This document shows, piece after piece, positions 1 through 10,492 of a stretch of 52,518 nucleotides of DNA; the stretch's first letter is position 1; the number at the start of each line of letters is the position of its first letter. This DNA is from Fragilaria crotonensis (Eukaryota; Bacillariophyta; Fragilariophyceae; Fragilariales; Fragilariaceae): contig JAKSYS010000438.1 of assembly GCA_022925895.1 (NCBI GenBank), positions 1 to 52,518 of the forward strand. Reading direction: 5' to 3'. The translations under genes and the position numbers were made by a program. The notes beneath the pieces are model-generated. The model worked only from the letters and a program-made list of their open reading frames with translations. It was not told where the DNA came from and did not search any database.

Positions 1-302
1 TATGCTTATTGTTATCAACTTGAATCCTCTATTAATACACCCACATCAGGCCCTCCCAATTGAGAACCTTTTCTCCTTAAACTTAACCCCCCACTCTATG
101 CGTGGTGGGTTAAGGGGGAAAAGAAACCCCCACAAGTAACTCATACCTCTTTGAGGAAGGAAAAGCATCCAATTCTTTTGCTAATTTTAGGGCTATATGT
201 TAGAAATAAGTGTAGCCATTATCTCAATTGTGTACTACTTCTAGTGGGTCGACGTCTCCCTACTACGTGTCTTCAATGCAACCAGCCGTATTTGTGTAGT
301 AA
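1..302. other. Flank of the first PIF element, no gene seen
   Basis: No convincing coding region. The only structure is an imperfect hairpin: CTTAACCCCCCAC at 82-94 pairs with GTGGTGGGTTAAG at 102-114 with one mismatch and a 7-nt loop. The last base plus the next two (300-302, TAA) are the left copy of the target duplication of the transposon that starts at 303. Confidence 0.5.
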
Positions 303-390
303 GGCCGATGCTTATGGACATTCGGGACTGCAAAACAAACCACAACTTAAGACATTTCGTCGCCGTTTGTAGAATGCCCGATGCTTACAA
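303..390 (+). repeat. Left terminal inverted repeat of PIF element 1
   Basis: Matches the reverse complement of 9919-10005 with scattered mismatches. Shared blocks are GGCCGATGCTTA, CAAAACAAACCACA, TTTGTAGAATG and GATGCTTACAA or near variants. The TTTGTAGA word recurs inside the element at 365, 421 and 470. Confidence 0.9.
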
Positions 391-414
391 TGACTTTCAG
401 AGTTACAAATCAAC

Positions 415-445
415 TTCTCCGTTTGTAGATTCTACAAACGGAGAA
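415..445. repeat. Perfect subterminal palindrome, 15-bp arms
   Basis: TTCTCCGTTTGTAGA (415-429) pairs with TCTACAAACGGAGAA (431-445) across a single T. It lies just inside the left terminal repeat. The GTTTGTAGA word also occurs at 365 and 470, so this looks like an array of sites for the transposase or its DNA-binding partner. Confidence 0.85.
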
Positions 446-687
446 ATATTCTTCAAACGGTGACGCCCCGTTTGTAGATCGAAATGTTCCAAACCATGAA
501 ATAATTATTCGATTACACCGCGAGATCGAATCATCAACACCACGAATTCAGGAGAAAATCCCAGTTTATCACAGACTCCAAGAAGAAGAAGAAGACACTC
601 CAGTCACTGCACAGACTCCAGTCTAGTTGCTCAGCACTGCATAGACGTCGTTGAGTCTAGTCCTCACTGCACATACGTCAAGGCGAG

Positions 688-1357
688 GTGACCATGATGG
701 TTTCCGGCGAATCAGTGGTGTCAAACAAAGATACCAGAAAAAGCGTATCAGCGAAGAAAAGACAAAGACATCGGCAAAGACGGCGCGATGACGACGAATG
801 TAAAAGGGAACCCTCACGGAGTTCCAGGCATCAATTGCATATGCATGTTTTGATTCGCCATCACTCCTTTGTGGTGTCTCAACCCTATCAGAAGTTCAAC
901 AAATGAAGAAAATTGCCGAGCTGTATTTGGGAGACAGTGATGATGACCCTGATATTGTGTGCTGTGTTGACCACTTCTCCATGGACTTGATCGCTTTCAT
1001 GATTTGTAATCAGTGTCAGCGGTCGACGTTCAACCAGGCGTATCCCCGAATGCAGCAATGCTACTGACACTAATCCCCGTATTGCACCAACGTGGATTAG
1101 ACGTCAACATTTATGTCGGTAAGGGCTCAATCGAGAGGTCACTTCTGTTGGCAAGACAAAGGATCTACTGTCTCATATTTCCGGAGCGGACAATGCACGG
1201 GCAGCAAAAGGATGTACTTCTTGCCTCATGTAAAAATGACAGCCATTGTTACAGCATCAAACTCACTGTACAAGGACGGAAACTATCCCTTCCGAACGAA
1301 TTGGGAGGATTTCTCATATTCAATGGTGCATCACAGCTATGAAAAAGGCAGTCGCTA
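688..1357 (+). pseudogene. 5' part of a broken accessory gene of PIF element 1
   Basis: Reading frames at 688-906, about 810-1060 and 1113-1357 follow one another with frame changes and stops. This fits one gene with indels rather than three genes. The second segment carries Cys pairs (CxxC at the MICNQCQ stretch) and an acidic GDSDDDPD run. The third ends in a tyrosine/tryptophan-rich stretch. The Ty3/gypsy element begins about 50 bp downstream of the last stop, and coding signal resumes on its far side at about 6597. The start at 688 follows an Arg/Lys-rich N-terminus, but the true start is not certain. No known family was recognised in this half. Confidence 0.45.
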
Positions 1358-1405
1358 AGCCGAGGCAGGGCTTGCTGTTGCACGCTGCAGTAACAGTACA
1401 GCACG

Positions 1406-1772
1406 TGCCCTTAGCGTAGTGCGATACAGTATACTATATTACTAGTATCCAGTACTACAATACAATGGCCATGTATAGTACTTGGATATACCGGTAGACT
1501 AGTAATACCATAGTACAGTGCAACAATAGAACACTGATCCTGTACAACAGTACAACCGTACAACAGTAGAATGAGAACTGTCTGACATCTCTTGGAGACT
1601 CACTGAGTCTCCTAGATGAATGAAAGAGAACAGTCCAATCCCACCAAGGATGGGACTGCTCTCTTGTTTTAAAACTAGTCTCATAACTTTTAATAAGGTG
1701 CAACTATTAATCCTTTAAAACTAGCTACAAATTAGCCTCCAAAATAAAACTGATTACTTCGCGCGTAGGGCA
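1406..1772 (+). repeat. 5' LTR of the Ty3/gypsy element
   Basis: 367 bp, TG...CA. It holds a perfect hairpin GGAGACTCA (1594-1602) / TGAGTCTCC (1604-1612). Just downstream is a second inverted pair, GAGAACAGTCC / GGACTGCTCTC, possibly tied to transcript termination or processing. Confidence 0.9.
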
Positions 1773-1806
1773 CAGTGAATTCACTCCCAGTAGTCAGTAC
1801 ATCACC

Positions 1807-2820
1807 ATGACGAACAAAAATAAAGGTAAGCGCAAAGCGTCTGAAAATTGTCTGCGGAACATGTCGCATTCCGTCAGTCGAACTCGCGTTGAATCCGCCG
1901 TCGATTTATTTTGATAGGCCCAAGAAATCGACAGAGAAATCTGACGATGAGGGCAACTATAAAAATCGACGTCCCGATTGAAGCCGGAAATGCGAACTCC
2001 AAAATATCGAAAAGAGAATTCGTTTGTTTGGAGACTACGACACCTCGCCAGAAGCGTGGGTGAAGTGGCGCATAGAGCTCGAGGAGGTCATTCGTGACTA
2101 TCCGCTCGAGTCTGGCGAACAAAAGCGTCTATGGCTCTTGCACTACTTAAGGGCAGTGCAAGAGACAAATTCCAGCAAACGTGGCGTAGACTCGATACGG
2201 AGAACGTAGCGGGTCCCGCACGACAGAGGAAGACTCCAAACGAGATTTTCCAGCTGGTAATGACGGAAGTTGGTAAGTCTTACTTCCCAATCTTGCATGC
2301 GTACCAGAAGCAGGTGGTGTACATGCAGCATTACCTACGTTTGGAAGTCATACGGTTCGTAACTTTGCTACGCGTTTACGCGAGCTAAATAATTACTTAC
2401 CGTATTTTCCACGGGAAGAAGGTAAGGCTGAACCGTCTAAATTGTCTGATGACGACTTGATTCAAATTCTCAACCAGGCGAAGCCTGAAGAATGGCAAGC
2501 GGTCATTCTTGGTGCGAACATCGAGCTTTATAAGTTCGATTTTCAAGGCACTGTTGATTATTTTGAGAAACTTGAACTCAGACAGGCACTTGAGGCCAAA
2601 CGTCAAGGTGGACAAATCCGATAACCCTGAGGGCACGAAAAGGGCAATTGGAACGGTAAGTCCGCTGACAAAATGCCAAAACACAGTCGTCTAAGTATAA
2701 GAAGTGTGCGCATTGCGGTCGTACGAATCATACTACGAAAGACTGTTGGTTTAACCCTGAGAACAAGGGGAAACAGAAACCTGGTAAGAAAATGTCGGTT
2801 TTACCGACCGAAATGTCTTG
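1807..2820 (+). pseudogene. Ty3/gypsy gag, frameshifted
   Basis: A plausible start ATG at 1807 lies 35 bp after the LTR. Frames at 2024-2209, 2131-2388 and 2442-2624 join into a capsid-like helical region with motifs such as SPEAWVKWRIELEEVI, LLKGSARDKFQQTW and EEWQAVILGAN. A CCHC zinc knuckle follows at about 2705-2746 (CAHCGRTNHTTKDC). At least four frame changes or stops interrupt it. Gag packages the element RNA in family members; this copy should not make a full protein as read. Confidence 0.75.
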
Positions 2821-2983
2821 ATGACGCAGGAGCAGCTTAACGCTATCCTTGAGCGTCTTCCACGCAACCCGAAGTCTGGCAAGCGTAAGGTCCGCGACTT
2901 TACACCCGAGAATTCGGATGCAGAAATCGTGGAAATGTTCAGTCCCAAGACAACCATTAGCACAGTAGAGACTAAAGAAGATA

Positions 2984-5900
2984 GTGACGAAAGTTCCATC
3001 TACTTTGGTTCATTTTCTAGTGAGATATTGCCATCCAAAGATGGCCATGGCAGTAAGAGACAAAAACAAAAACACAAAACCACCGAAGTCGGGCGAAGTG
3101 ATGGGAACAGGCAAACCCGGCATTGTTCGCATTTTGCTAGACACTGGAGCATCTGCGACAATTATACTTAAGGATGCGATACGGGGCTTAACTGGACCGG
3201 TATTCAAAACATCACATACACGATGGCACACTATGGGTGGTCAATTCGTAACGAAACTGCAACGGGAAATTAAATTCAAATTACCCGAGTTTAGTACGTC
3301 AAAGATAGTACAATGGGTGTGTCACGAGGACACACATACGTTATGCGCAAGAATGCACAGTATGACATGATCATCGGTGCAGATTTACTATCAGAATTGG
3401 GTATCGAAATTAATTTCAATACACAACGGATAGTATGGGAAGGTGTAGAAATTCCCATGAAAGAAAACACGTAATATCCGATCTACAGAATGCTACAGCT
3501 ATCTACTACCACAGTATCGAACCTACGGTACTCAAGGAAGCAGAAGCGAGGCAGAAACGTATACTGGATGCAGACTATAGTGCGTTAGATCTGGATGACT
3601 ACGCACACATGGATACGCACCTAAGTAACGATCAACAAAACAACTCGTACGTTCGCTACGAAAGTATCCGAAGTTGTTTAGTGGAGGACTGGGCGTACTT
3701 AATGTACCGCCTACATCTCGAACTACGGCCCTTAAGTAAGGATGAGAAGCCGTATCACGCTCGTCCGTCCCTGTACCAAAATGCTACGAGGAAACAACGA
3801 AGAAAGAAATTCAACGTTTATGTGACATAGGAGTATTAACGAAGTGCAATGACTCGAGTGGGCGGCACCAACGTTCATACAGCCTAAAAGACTGGTGACG
3901 TTCGAGTCCTAACGGACGTACTTACTTAGGTACATAAAACGTAACCATACCCGTTACCCAAGATTGCAGACCTTCTTCAGAAACTTGAAGGGTTTAATTG
4001 GGCAACGGCTCTGGACTTAAGTATGGGCTACTACCATATTGTCCTGGATAAAGAATCCAGCTATCTATGTACAATGATTGTACCCTGGGGCAAATATCGC
4101 TACTGTCGCCTACCTATGGGTTTGAATGGCAGTCCTGACATCTTTCAGGCCATAATTAATGACATTATGGGCGATTTGCCTAATGTGCGTGCGCACTTAG
4201 ATGACATACTGATTACAACAGCAGGTTCCTACGAGGACCATCTTCAGCATGTTGAACTCGTGTTGCAACGCCTAACTGATGTTGGCTTTGCCGTTAACCT
4301 ACGTAAATCCTCGCGCTGTGACCGAGCTTGATTACTTAGGATATTGATTACTCGTCGCGGTATCCAACCTCAACCTAAGAAAGTGGAAGCGATTATGCGG
4401 CTGACACCACCAACTACCAAACGGCAGTTAAGACGTTTCTTAGGTATGATCAATTACTACCGTGACATGTGGCGACGTAGAAGTCACATACTAGCACCGC
4501 TTGGCGCTGTGTTCTGCCAAAGCTAAATTTATTTGGCACGATAAAGAACAGAAAGCATTTGAAGACATTAAGGCCATAATAAGTCGAGAGACATTACTGG
4601 CTTATCCTGACTTCTCAAAAGACTTTCACATTTATACGGACTCCAGTGATTATCAACTGGGAGCAGTCATAATGCAAAATGACCGTCCGTTAGCTTTCTA
4701 CAGTAGGAAACTTAACAGCGCTCAAAAACGCTTAACGACTGGTGAACAAGAGCTGTTATCCATAGTAGAAACACTTAAGGAATTCAAAATATACTATTAG
4801 GTCAAAACTGATAGTACATACCGATCATAAGAATCTCCTATATCAGAAAATGTCCACTGATCGTATAATACGATGGAGACTCCTGATAGAAGAGTTTGGA
4901 CCTACCTTTCTACATATAAAAGGAGAAAAGAACGTCATTGCTGACGCCTTGTCAAGATTAGATGCGAACTTCAATGAGAAGTTACCAACAGAGCCTACAA
5001 ATGATACGATGGCTTACATCTTCATGACAAAAACAGACGTTAAAGAAACTGACTTTCCGTTAAGTCCTATGCTAATCGCTAAATACCAACGGTTAGATAA
5101 TGAGCTTAAACGAAGAAGTACGAAATCAAAAAGTCAGAACTTCAATACCAAAACAATTGAAGGAGTTGAGGTCATTACGTACCAAGGAAAAATATATATT
5201 CCTATTCAACTTCAACAACGCGTAGTGGCTTGGTATCATGAGTATCTAGCACACCCAGGCGAATCACGCACTGAAGCAACGATACGACAAACATGTACGT
5301 GGCCAAAATTACGTAGTCACGTTGAGACATTCTGTAAGACGCGGTCGTACGTGTCAACTATTTAAGAAACAAAGGAAGAAGTATGGACACTTACCTCCTA
5401 AGGAAGCTGAAGAACTTCCTGGTCTCGTGTAAACGTAGACTTGATTGGACCATACGTTGTACGTACTCCAACGTCTACGCATACACTTCGTGCGTTGACT
5501 ATGATTGATCCCGTAACAGGATGGTTCAAGTCATAGCAATACCAGATAAGAACGCACATACTGTTATGGAAGTTTAATAATACGTGGTTGACGAGATATC
5601 CACGACCCCAACATATAGGGTATGATAACGGTTCCGAATTCAAAGCACAATTCAAACAAATGTGCGAGAATTATGGTATGAAAGAAAACCGTCATCCAGT
5701 TACAACCCACAATCAAACGGTATTGTAGAACGAGTACATCAAGTACTGGGTAATGCACTTCGGACATTCGAACTCGAACAAAAAGAACTCGATGCGAATG
5801 ACCCTTGGGGACCGTTCCTAAGTGCAGCTGCGTGGGAATACGTAGTACAGTACATACTACATTAGATGCTACACCCGGACAGTTAGTATTTGGACGCGAC

Positions 5901-6200
5901 ATGTTGTTGCCCATCCAATTAAAGACGGATTGGGCTAGGATAAGACAACGTAAGCAAGATACTATTAACGCCAATAATAAAAGGAAAATGCTAAACGCAT
6001 TGAACACGAGTACCGTGTTGGCGAAAAAGTCCTACTAGAAAACCAGGACTGATCTCCAAATTATCCGCCCCACGCACGGGACCTTATCGGATTACTGAAA
6101 CCTATGCTAATGGTACAGTACGCATTCAACGTGGCATTGTCAATGAACGTGTCAACATACGTCGACTAACACCATATAAAGAACGCGTACCGCCCAATTA
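2984..6200 (+). pseudogene. Ty3/gypsy pol: protease, RT, RNase H, integrase; many frameshifts
   Basis: Protease: LLDTGASATI at about 3138-3168. Reverse transcriptase: from about 3840, with YCRLPMGLNGSPDIFQ and the catalytic AHLDDIL box (4023-4331), an LDD variant of YxDD. RNase H: FHIYTDSSDYQLGAV and FYSRKLNSAQKRL (4501-4800), then IKGEKNVIADALSRL. Integrase: zinc-binding segment (AHPGESRTEATI ... 5200-5365), core motifs YDNGSEF (near 5620) and SNGIVERVHQVLG (near 5715), and a C-terminal GPY-type tail, TGPYRITETYANGTVRI, at about 6076-6130. Domain order is Ty3-type. At least a dozen single-base frame changes break it. Several are restored by one base in a short homopolymer, which suggests consensus error as well as true decay. 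Confidence 0.88.
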
Positions 6201-6226
6201 GGGAAGCGAGTGCAGTACACCGCACG

Positions 6227-6594
6227 TGCCCTTAGCGTAGTGCGATACAGTATACTATATTACTAGTATCCAGTACTACAATACAATGGCCATGTATAGT
6301 ACTTGGATATACCGGTAGACTAGTAATACCATAGTACAGTGCAACAATAGAACACTGATCCTGTACAACAGTACAACCGTACAACAGTAGAATGAGAACT
6401 GTCTGACATCTCTTGGAGACTCACTGAGTCTCCTAGATGAATGAAAGAGAACAGTCCAATCCCACCAAGGATGGGACTGCTCTCTTGTTTTAAAAACTAG
6501 TCTCATAACTTTTAATAAGGTGCAACTATTAATCCTTTAAAACTAGCTACAAATTAGCCTCCAAAATAAAACTGATTACTTCGCGCGTAGGGCA
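6227..6594 (+). repeat. 3' LTR of the Ty3/gypsy element
   Basis: 368 bp. Identical to 1406-1772 except for one additional A in the run after TTGTTTT (near 6490-6496). No substitutions were seen. Confidence 0.9.
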
Positions 6595-6596
6595 CG

Positions 6597-7854
6597 TCCC
6601 CCATGCTTCAGAAGGACATGGCCGAGAAGGCTATGATGTCGACCATCAGATGGTGTGCTAGCTGCTGATGACGAATTACTAAACAGGATGTGACTGATGT
6701 TGGCCCAGAATTGGTGGTTGGCGCGACCAGAGGACGGCAGCAATGAATTTGAAAACGATGATTTGATCATCCGTTGTAAATCTTTCTGATACCGTGTTCG
6801 TGTGTGCAGAAACCGATGAGGCGGACGTGCCGGATGGGACATTCTTCAAGGTTTCATAGCGTGGTGTCTCTGGGGCATATTACCATCACGAACGATCCAG
6901 AAATGAAATCCATGGCATTTACGGAATCAAAGGTTGGGACCAGTTACGGCCGGAAAACCGGTTCACGTAAGGCCATGAAGGAAGCGGCAGCAGTGTCTTC
7001 CATTCCTATTGACAGCCGGCGAGGAAAGAAACAGAAACGGGGAAATCCAAAGGATGACAATGAGGACGATGCAATTATCGTGGGTGGTGCTGATGATGAC
7101 AACACAGCAGTGACTTCATTTGTCAGTGGCACTGTGGAGGATGACGGAATCCTCAAGCAGGCATTGATTATTTAGATTCCGAGTCGCTTGAGAAGGCACA
7201 ACAGAAGCATTCTATGCTGTCTTGTCTTCGTGTGCGAGGACAGATTACGTCATTGCGTGGTCAAGTGGAAAGCGTTTCGAGACGTTACTACCATGCAACT
7301 ACTGGAACAAGTTCTCTACTTGCTGACAGCTTATTAAGATGGAGGCGCTTGAGGCAAAATTACTTGAACGCGAAGAGTATTTGAGTTTCCTTCAAAACAA
7401 AGAGGCAAATTGTCAGTTGAATGTAATATCTGAACGAGCCGCCATCCGTGCTGGTGCCTCATTGAGGATGACAGGATTCGTCAGCAATCGTCTATAGGAG
7501 ATCTACGGTTAGTAGAGCCAACCACAGCCATCCATCTGACTCCCGTCAAACAGCCATCTATCCTTCCGTCTGGTGGAGTTGTTATATTTGAATCTCCAAT
7601 GAAGTCGCCAGCTGAAGCAATGTTGTCAATTGCTGCATCCTCTGCCGTCCTTGTGTGCTTTGAATGCTCCATTACGCCGACATCACACAAGTGTCGGCGC
7701 TGCAAAAGATATGTGTGTGACGTATGCTGTTACAGCCACCGTCGCCTGGAAATGGTTTGGTGGTGGGGAGTGTTTTGACAAGGAAAGTGTTACGAATCAG
7801 AACTCTATTCGTGACGGAAACTATGAATCGGATGGTGAATCCAGCAACGTCTGA
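6597..7854 (+). pseudogene. 3' part of the broken PIF accessory gene: coiled coil plus zinc cluster
   Basis: Continues the gene interrupted by the retrotransposon. In order: a basic and acidic stretch (6804-7175; RRGKKQKRGNPKDDNEDD), a frame change, a helical segment (about 7178-7320), a coiled-coil segment starting MEALEAKLLEREEYL (7339), another frame change, then a cysteine cluster at about 7656-7733. That cluster has the spacing CxxC-x8-CxxC-x4-CxxCC, as in small treble-clef, RING-like or B-box-like zinc domains. The frame probably ends at 7854 after one more shift. PIF elements usually pair the transposase with a Myb/SANT-like protein. Here the partner looks like a zinc protein instead. 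This is inference, because the gene is broken. Confidence 0.45.
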
Positions 7855-7937
7855 TCAATCTATAGATACACTATTTTCTCTCCTACTAGTATAGTACTCC
7901 TTTCAATAATATTGTCAGAAGTTGATCTAATAGCAAT

Positions 7938-9714
7938 TTAATTTGGAACATGCTGAGGAGGTGCTTTTGATGCAAGTCGTTTTGGCCACGTAATTCTGTT
8001 TTCGTGAAAACGAATATTGAAATGTTCAATGAGCATTGCCCGAAATTGATGCAACGACAACTGATTCACTGGAACCTCTTCACCTTCCGTAAAAATCATT
8101 TGATTGCACTGTCGTCCGTCGTCGCCATTGTTGCCGTCGTTCCTGACACCATCAACAGTACTTGTTCCAGTTCTGTAGCCTACGCTACTTTGATCGTATG
8201 TTCGGATGACATCAGGCGAAATCAGTCTTCGAATTGCCTGGGGAATTGCATCGGGCTCAAAATTACCAATTTTGCCTTCCCAAGAAGAAGGCACACCACT
8301 ATCCCAGCCAATGCTCAGACCGTCAACATCCAAAAGTAAATTGTGCAGAGCACAACATGTAAGCCAAATGTTGTCAGCGGCTTCAGTGTTGTGCACGCGA
8401 ATACCACTTTTCAGTACTCTCCATTGCCCTTTTAAAATTCCAAAGGTACACTCAACATCCTTCCGCAATGACTCCAGCCATTGCGAAAACCGAATCTCAG
8501 AACGCTTACCTGAGTGCTTGATGGGTGGCACGGTTGTTGACCACTTTAAATATCCGTTGTCAACAATCACATGAGCACCTTTAATGATTCTGGTTGTCGC
8601 TTCTCCACCAGTATTGGTCTTCAATTCAAATGACATGGTATCATTGAATGCACCGTTGCGCAAGTCTGCCATAAATGAATCGAAACGAACCAAAGTCTTG
8701 TCGTTCCACCTTCCGGTGGCCAGTTGTTGAGTGCAAAATCTGCCGACGATGATTCACAGTAAGATTGTACGTCCTGGCAGTAGTAGGCATCTTGTATCCA
8801 AGATGCCCCTGTCTGAGATTGTATGAAACTTTTTCAAGGGGTATGTGTGTTGCATCCGTACTGCCAATGCACCCGGGGAACCCATCATTGCTGTACTCTT
8901 GTTCGCAAGCTCTCAAGTCATGTAGCGTTGTTGGAAGACGAACATACATGGGATACAAAACCTTCGCACCCCAAGCACAGAACTTGTGGAAGAAACAGCG
9001 ATGAACATCACGGCTCACGAACGTTGATTCTGCAAGGTCGTCAAATGTCCACCCTCTGCCAAGATAGCGCAAGCAAGCTCCTAAAAGCAACAATTCCATA
9101 GGTGAGATCTTCCTTTTCTGACAAACGGAATGGCATCCATCCTCCGGCTCTTCCGTCTTCCACCGTTGAAAGTAGGTATCATTGGAGCTGTCCCTCATCA
9201 TCACCAAAAGTTTGCAGAATTCATTGTAAGGCAAGCGAAACCTTTGTCGGAATGACTTAGACCAGTTTTTGCATTGTGGCTGTGGGTCTTGAAGATACAA
9301 CAACCACCAAAGGCTTAACTTTGGTGTTACAGGGCGACGCAAACCCGTTGTTGGATCATTGAAGAACAATAGTCTGGGTACACGTATCTTTTTGACAGGC
9401 CGAGGTAGTGCTGGTCCTTTGTGGCGTCTTGTTTTGAGCGCTGCCAGCTTTTGTTGTTGAAAGCCTTTCTGCTTCTTGACGTTGCGAACATTCGAATGGT
9501 GATGCGCAAGCAAACTCAACAGCAGATTTGTATCGTTGTCGTCGTTGTCGTCGTCGTCGTTGTCGTTGACATGTTTATTAAATAATGATTCTTCAAAACA
9601 GTTGACGGGGGCATCAAAGCTCACGGCATCTGAACACACCTCATCGTCGTTTGCGTCATACAATCCACTTCGGAGCATCCGATTGACGAAGAGCTTCGAA
9701 TTTGCAACACCCAT
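7938..9714 (-). pseudogene. PIF/Harbinger (HARBI1-like, DDE_Tnp_4) transposase with one frameshift
   Basis: Two overlapping reading frames form one protein. 8641-9714 encodes the N-terminal 357 residues: an acidic N-terminus, a helix-turn-helix-like region with LRYLGRGWTFDDLAESTFVSR, and the first catalytic Asp in GSTDATHIP. 7938-8693 encodes the rest, with the second Asp in IVDNGYLKW and the Glu in RKDVECTFGILKGQWRVL. The frame changes near 8717, just after STTGH, where the sequence implies a small indel. All three acidic residues are present. The gene cuts and rejoins DNA at the TAA-flanked ends in family members. It faces the accessory gene, the usual convergent PIF arrangement. As read, the frameshift makes it non-functional. 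Confidence 0.88.
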
Positions 9715-9918
9715 GGAGACGTCTATGCAGTGATAAATGGAGTCTATGCATTAGTGACTGGAGTTGTGTTCTTATCATACTGTTGTCGGACGCTTTTTGA
9801 CGTTCAGTGGAGGGAGCTTCTATATATGGTTTTCATGTTTTATGGTATACGTGATCGTATACACTATACGATGGAATTATTCACCGTTTTGTTTTGTAAA
9901 TCGGAAGTTATCGAATTG

Positions 9919-10005
9919 TTTGTAAGCGATGTCATTCTACAAAGCGTCAGAGGAATTTCGGACTGTGGTTTGTTTTGTAATTCCCAAATCCCGTAAGCAT
10001 CGGCC
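9919..10005 (-). repeat. Right terminal inverted repeat of PIF element 1
   Basis: Inverted partner of 303-390, ending GCATCGGCC directly before the TAA duplication at 10006-10008. Confidence 0.9.
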
Positions 10006-10492
10006 TAAGCTCCGGTAGTAATTGACGTCCAGGGTGCTGTGCTATACCTGAAGCCCCTACCAGAACAGAGTACAGGCAAAACGCACAAATGGTCACAGTA
10101 TGCTACTAGCGACATGATGAGTGAGTTGGCCGGCTGATAAGATGACGTAACAGCAGTTGCTTCCGGGTATTTAGTGTAACGGCGAGCGATGCGGTGGTTA
10201 ATCGTTAGTGCTCAACTCCCCAATAACTCGAAGCCGTCGGTTATTGCAGGTAACGGTGGTTAACCTGAGCGGTTGCTTATCATTGTGCCCATCAGCTCTG
10301 GGGAATCGTCCCCTCTAAGTGGAAAATTAACCAGCCACACCAAGAGAACGAAAAGGGAAGGGACAACGATGAAGCTATATTGTCTCCCTGTGGACCAATC
10401 AACACGGAATACAATGCGCCAAAGACCCAGAGTGAAGGCCTTCCTTTGCGGACCTTGTGAAGGTGAAGAATATAGAGTTCAACTCGACTGCT
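10006..10492. other. Gap between PIF element 1 and the GT92-like pseudogene
   Basis: TAA (10006-10008) is the right target duplication. The rest shows no domain-bearing frame; a 78-residue open frame at 10273 has nothing recognisable. It probably holds the 3' end of the reverse-strand pseudogene transcript. Confidence 0.5.

Larger units (their letters stand above)
1406..6594 (+). mobile_element. Ty3/gypsy LTR retrotransposon nested in PIF element 1
   Basis: Two LTRs (1406-1772 and 6227-6594) flank gag and pol fragments in the Ty3 order: gag with zinc knuckle, protease, reverse transcriptase, RNase H, integrase. LTR ends form the inverted pair TGCCCT...AGGGCA. A purine tract, GGGAAGCGAG (6201-6210), lies shortly before the right LTR and is followed by TGCAG. 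The LTR could therefore start up to about 16-20 bp further out. No clean 5-bp target duplication was found with either boundary. The LTRs differ by one A in a homopolymer, which implies recent insertion. Confidence 0.92.
303..10005. mobile_element. PIF/Harbinger-type DNA transposon, interrupted by a Ty3/gypsy element
   Basis: The element starts GGCCGATGC (303) and ends GCATCGGCC (10005). It is flanked by TAA at 300-302 and TAA at 10006-10008, the 3-bp TWA-type duplication expected for PIF/Harbinger. The terminal inverted repeats are imperfect over about 87 bp. Inside are a reverse-strand DDE transposase (7938-9714) and a broken forward-strand zinc-finger/coiled-coil gene (688-1357 and 6597-7854), so the two genes are convergent as in other PIF elements. 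Removing the 5.2-kb retrotransposon gives an original length of about 4.5 kb. Both genes are disrupted, so this copy is probably not autonomous, unless the indels are sequence errors. Confidence 0.9.

Noticed and set aside
1381..1405. GCACG next to the left Ty3 LTR as half of a target duplication
   Set aside because: The same GCACG also precedes the right LTR inside the element, and the matching right copy would have to overlap the LTR end, so the match is not informative.
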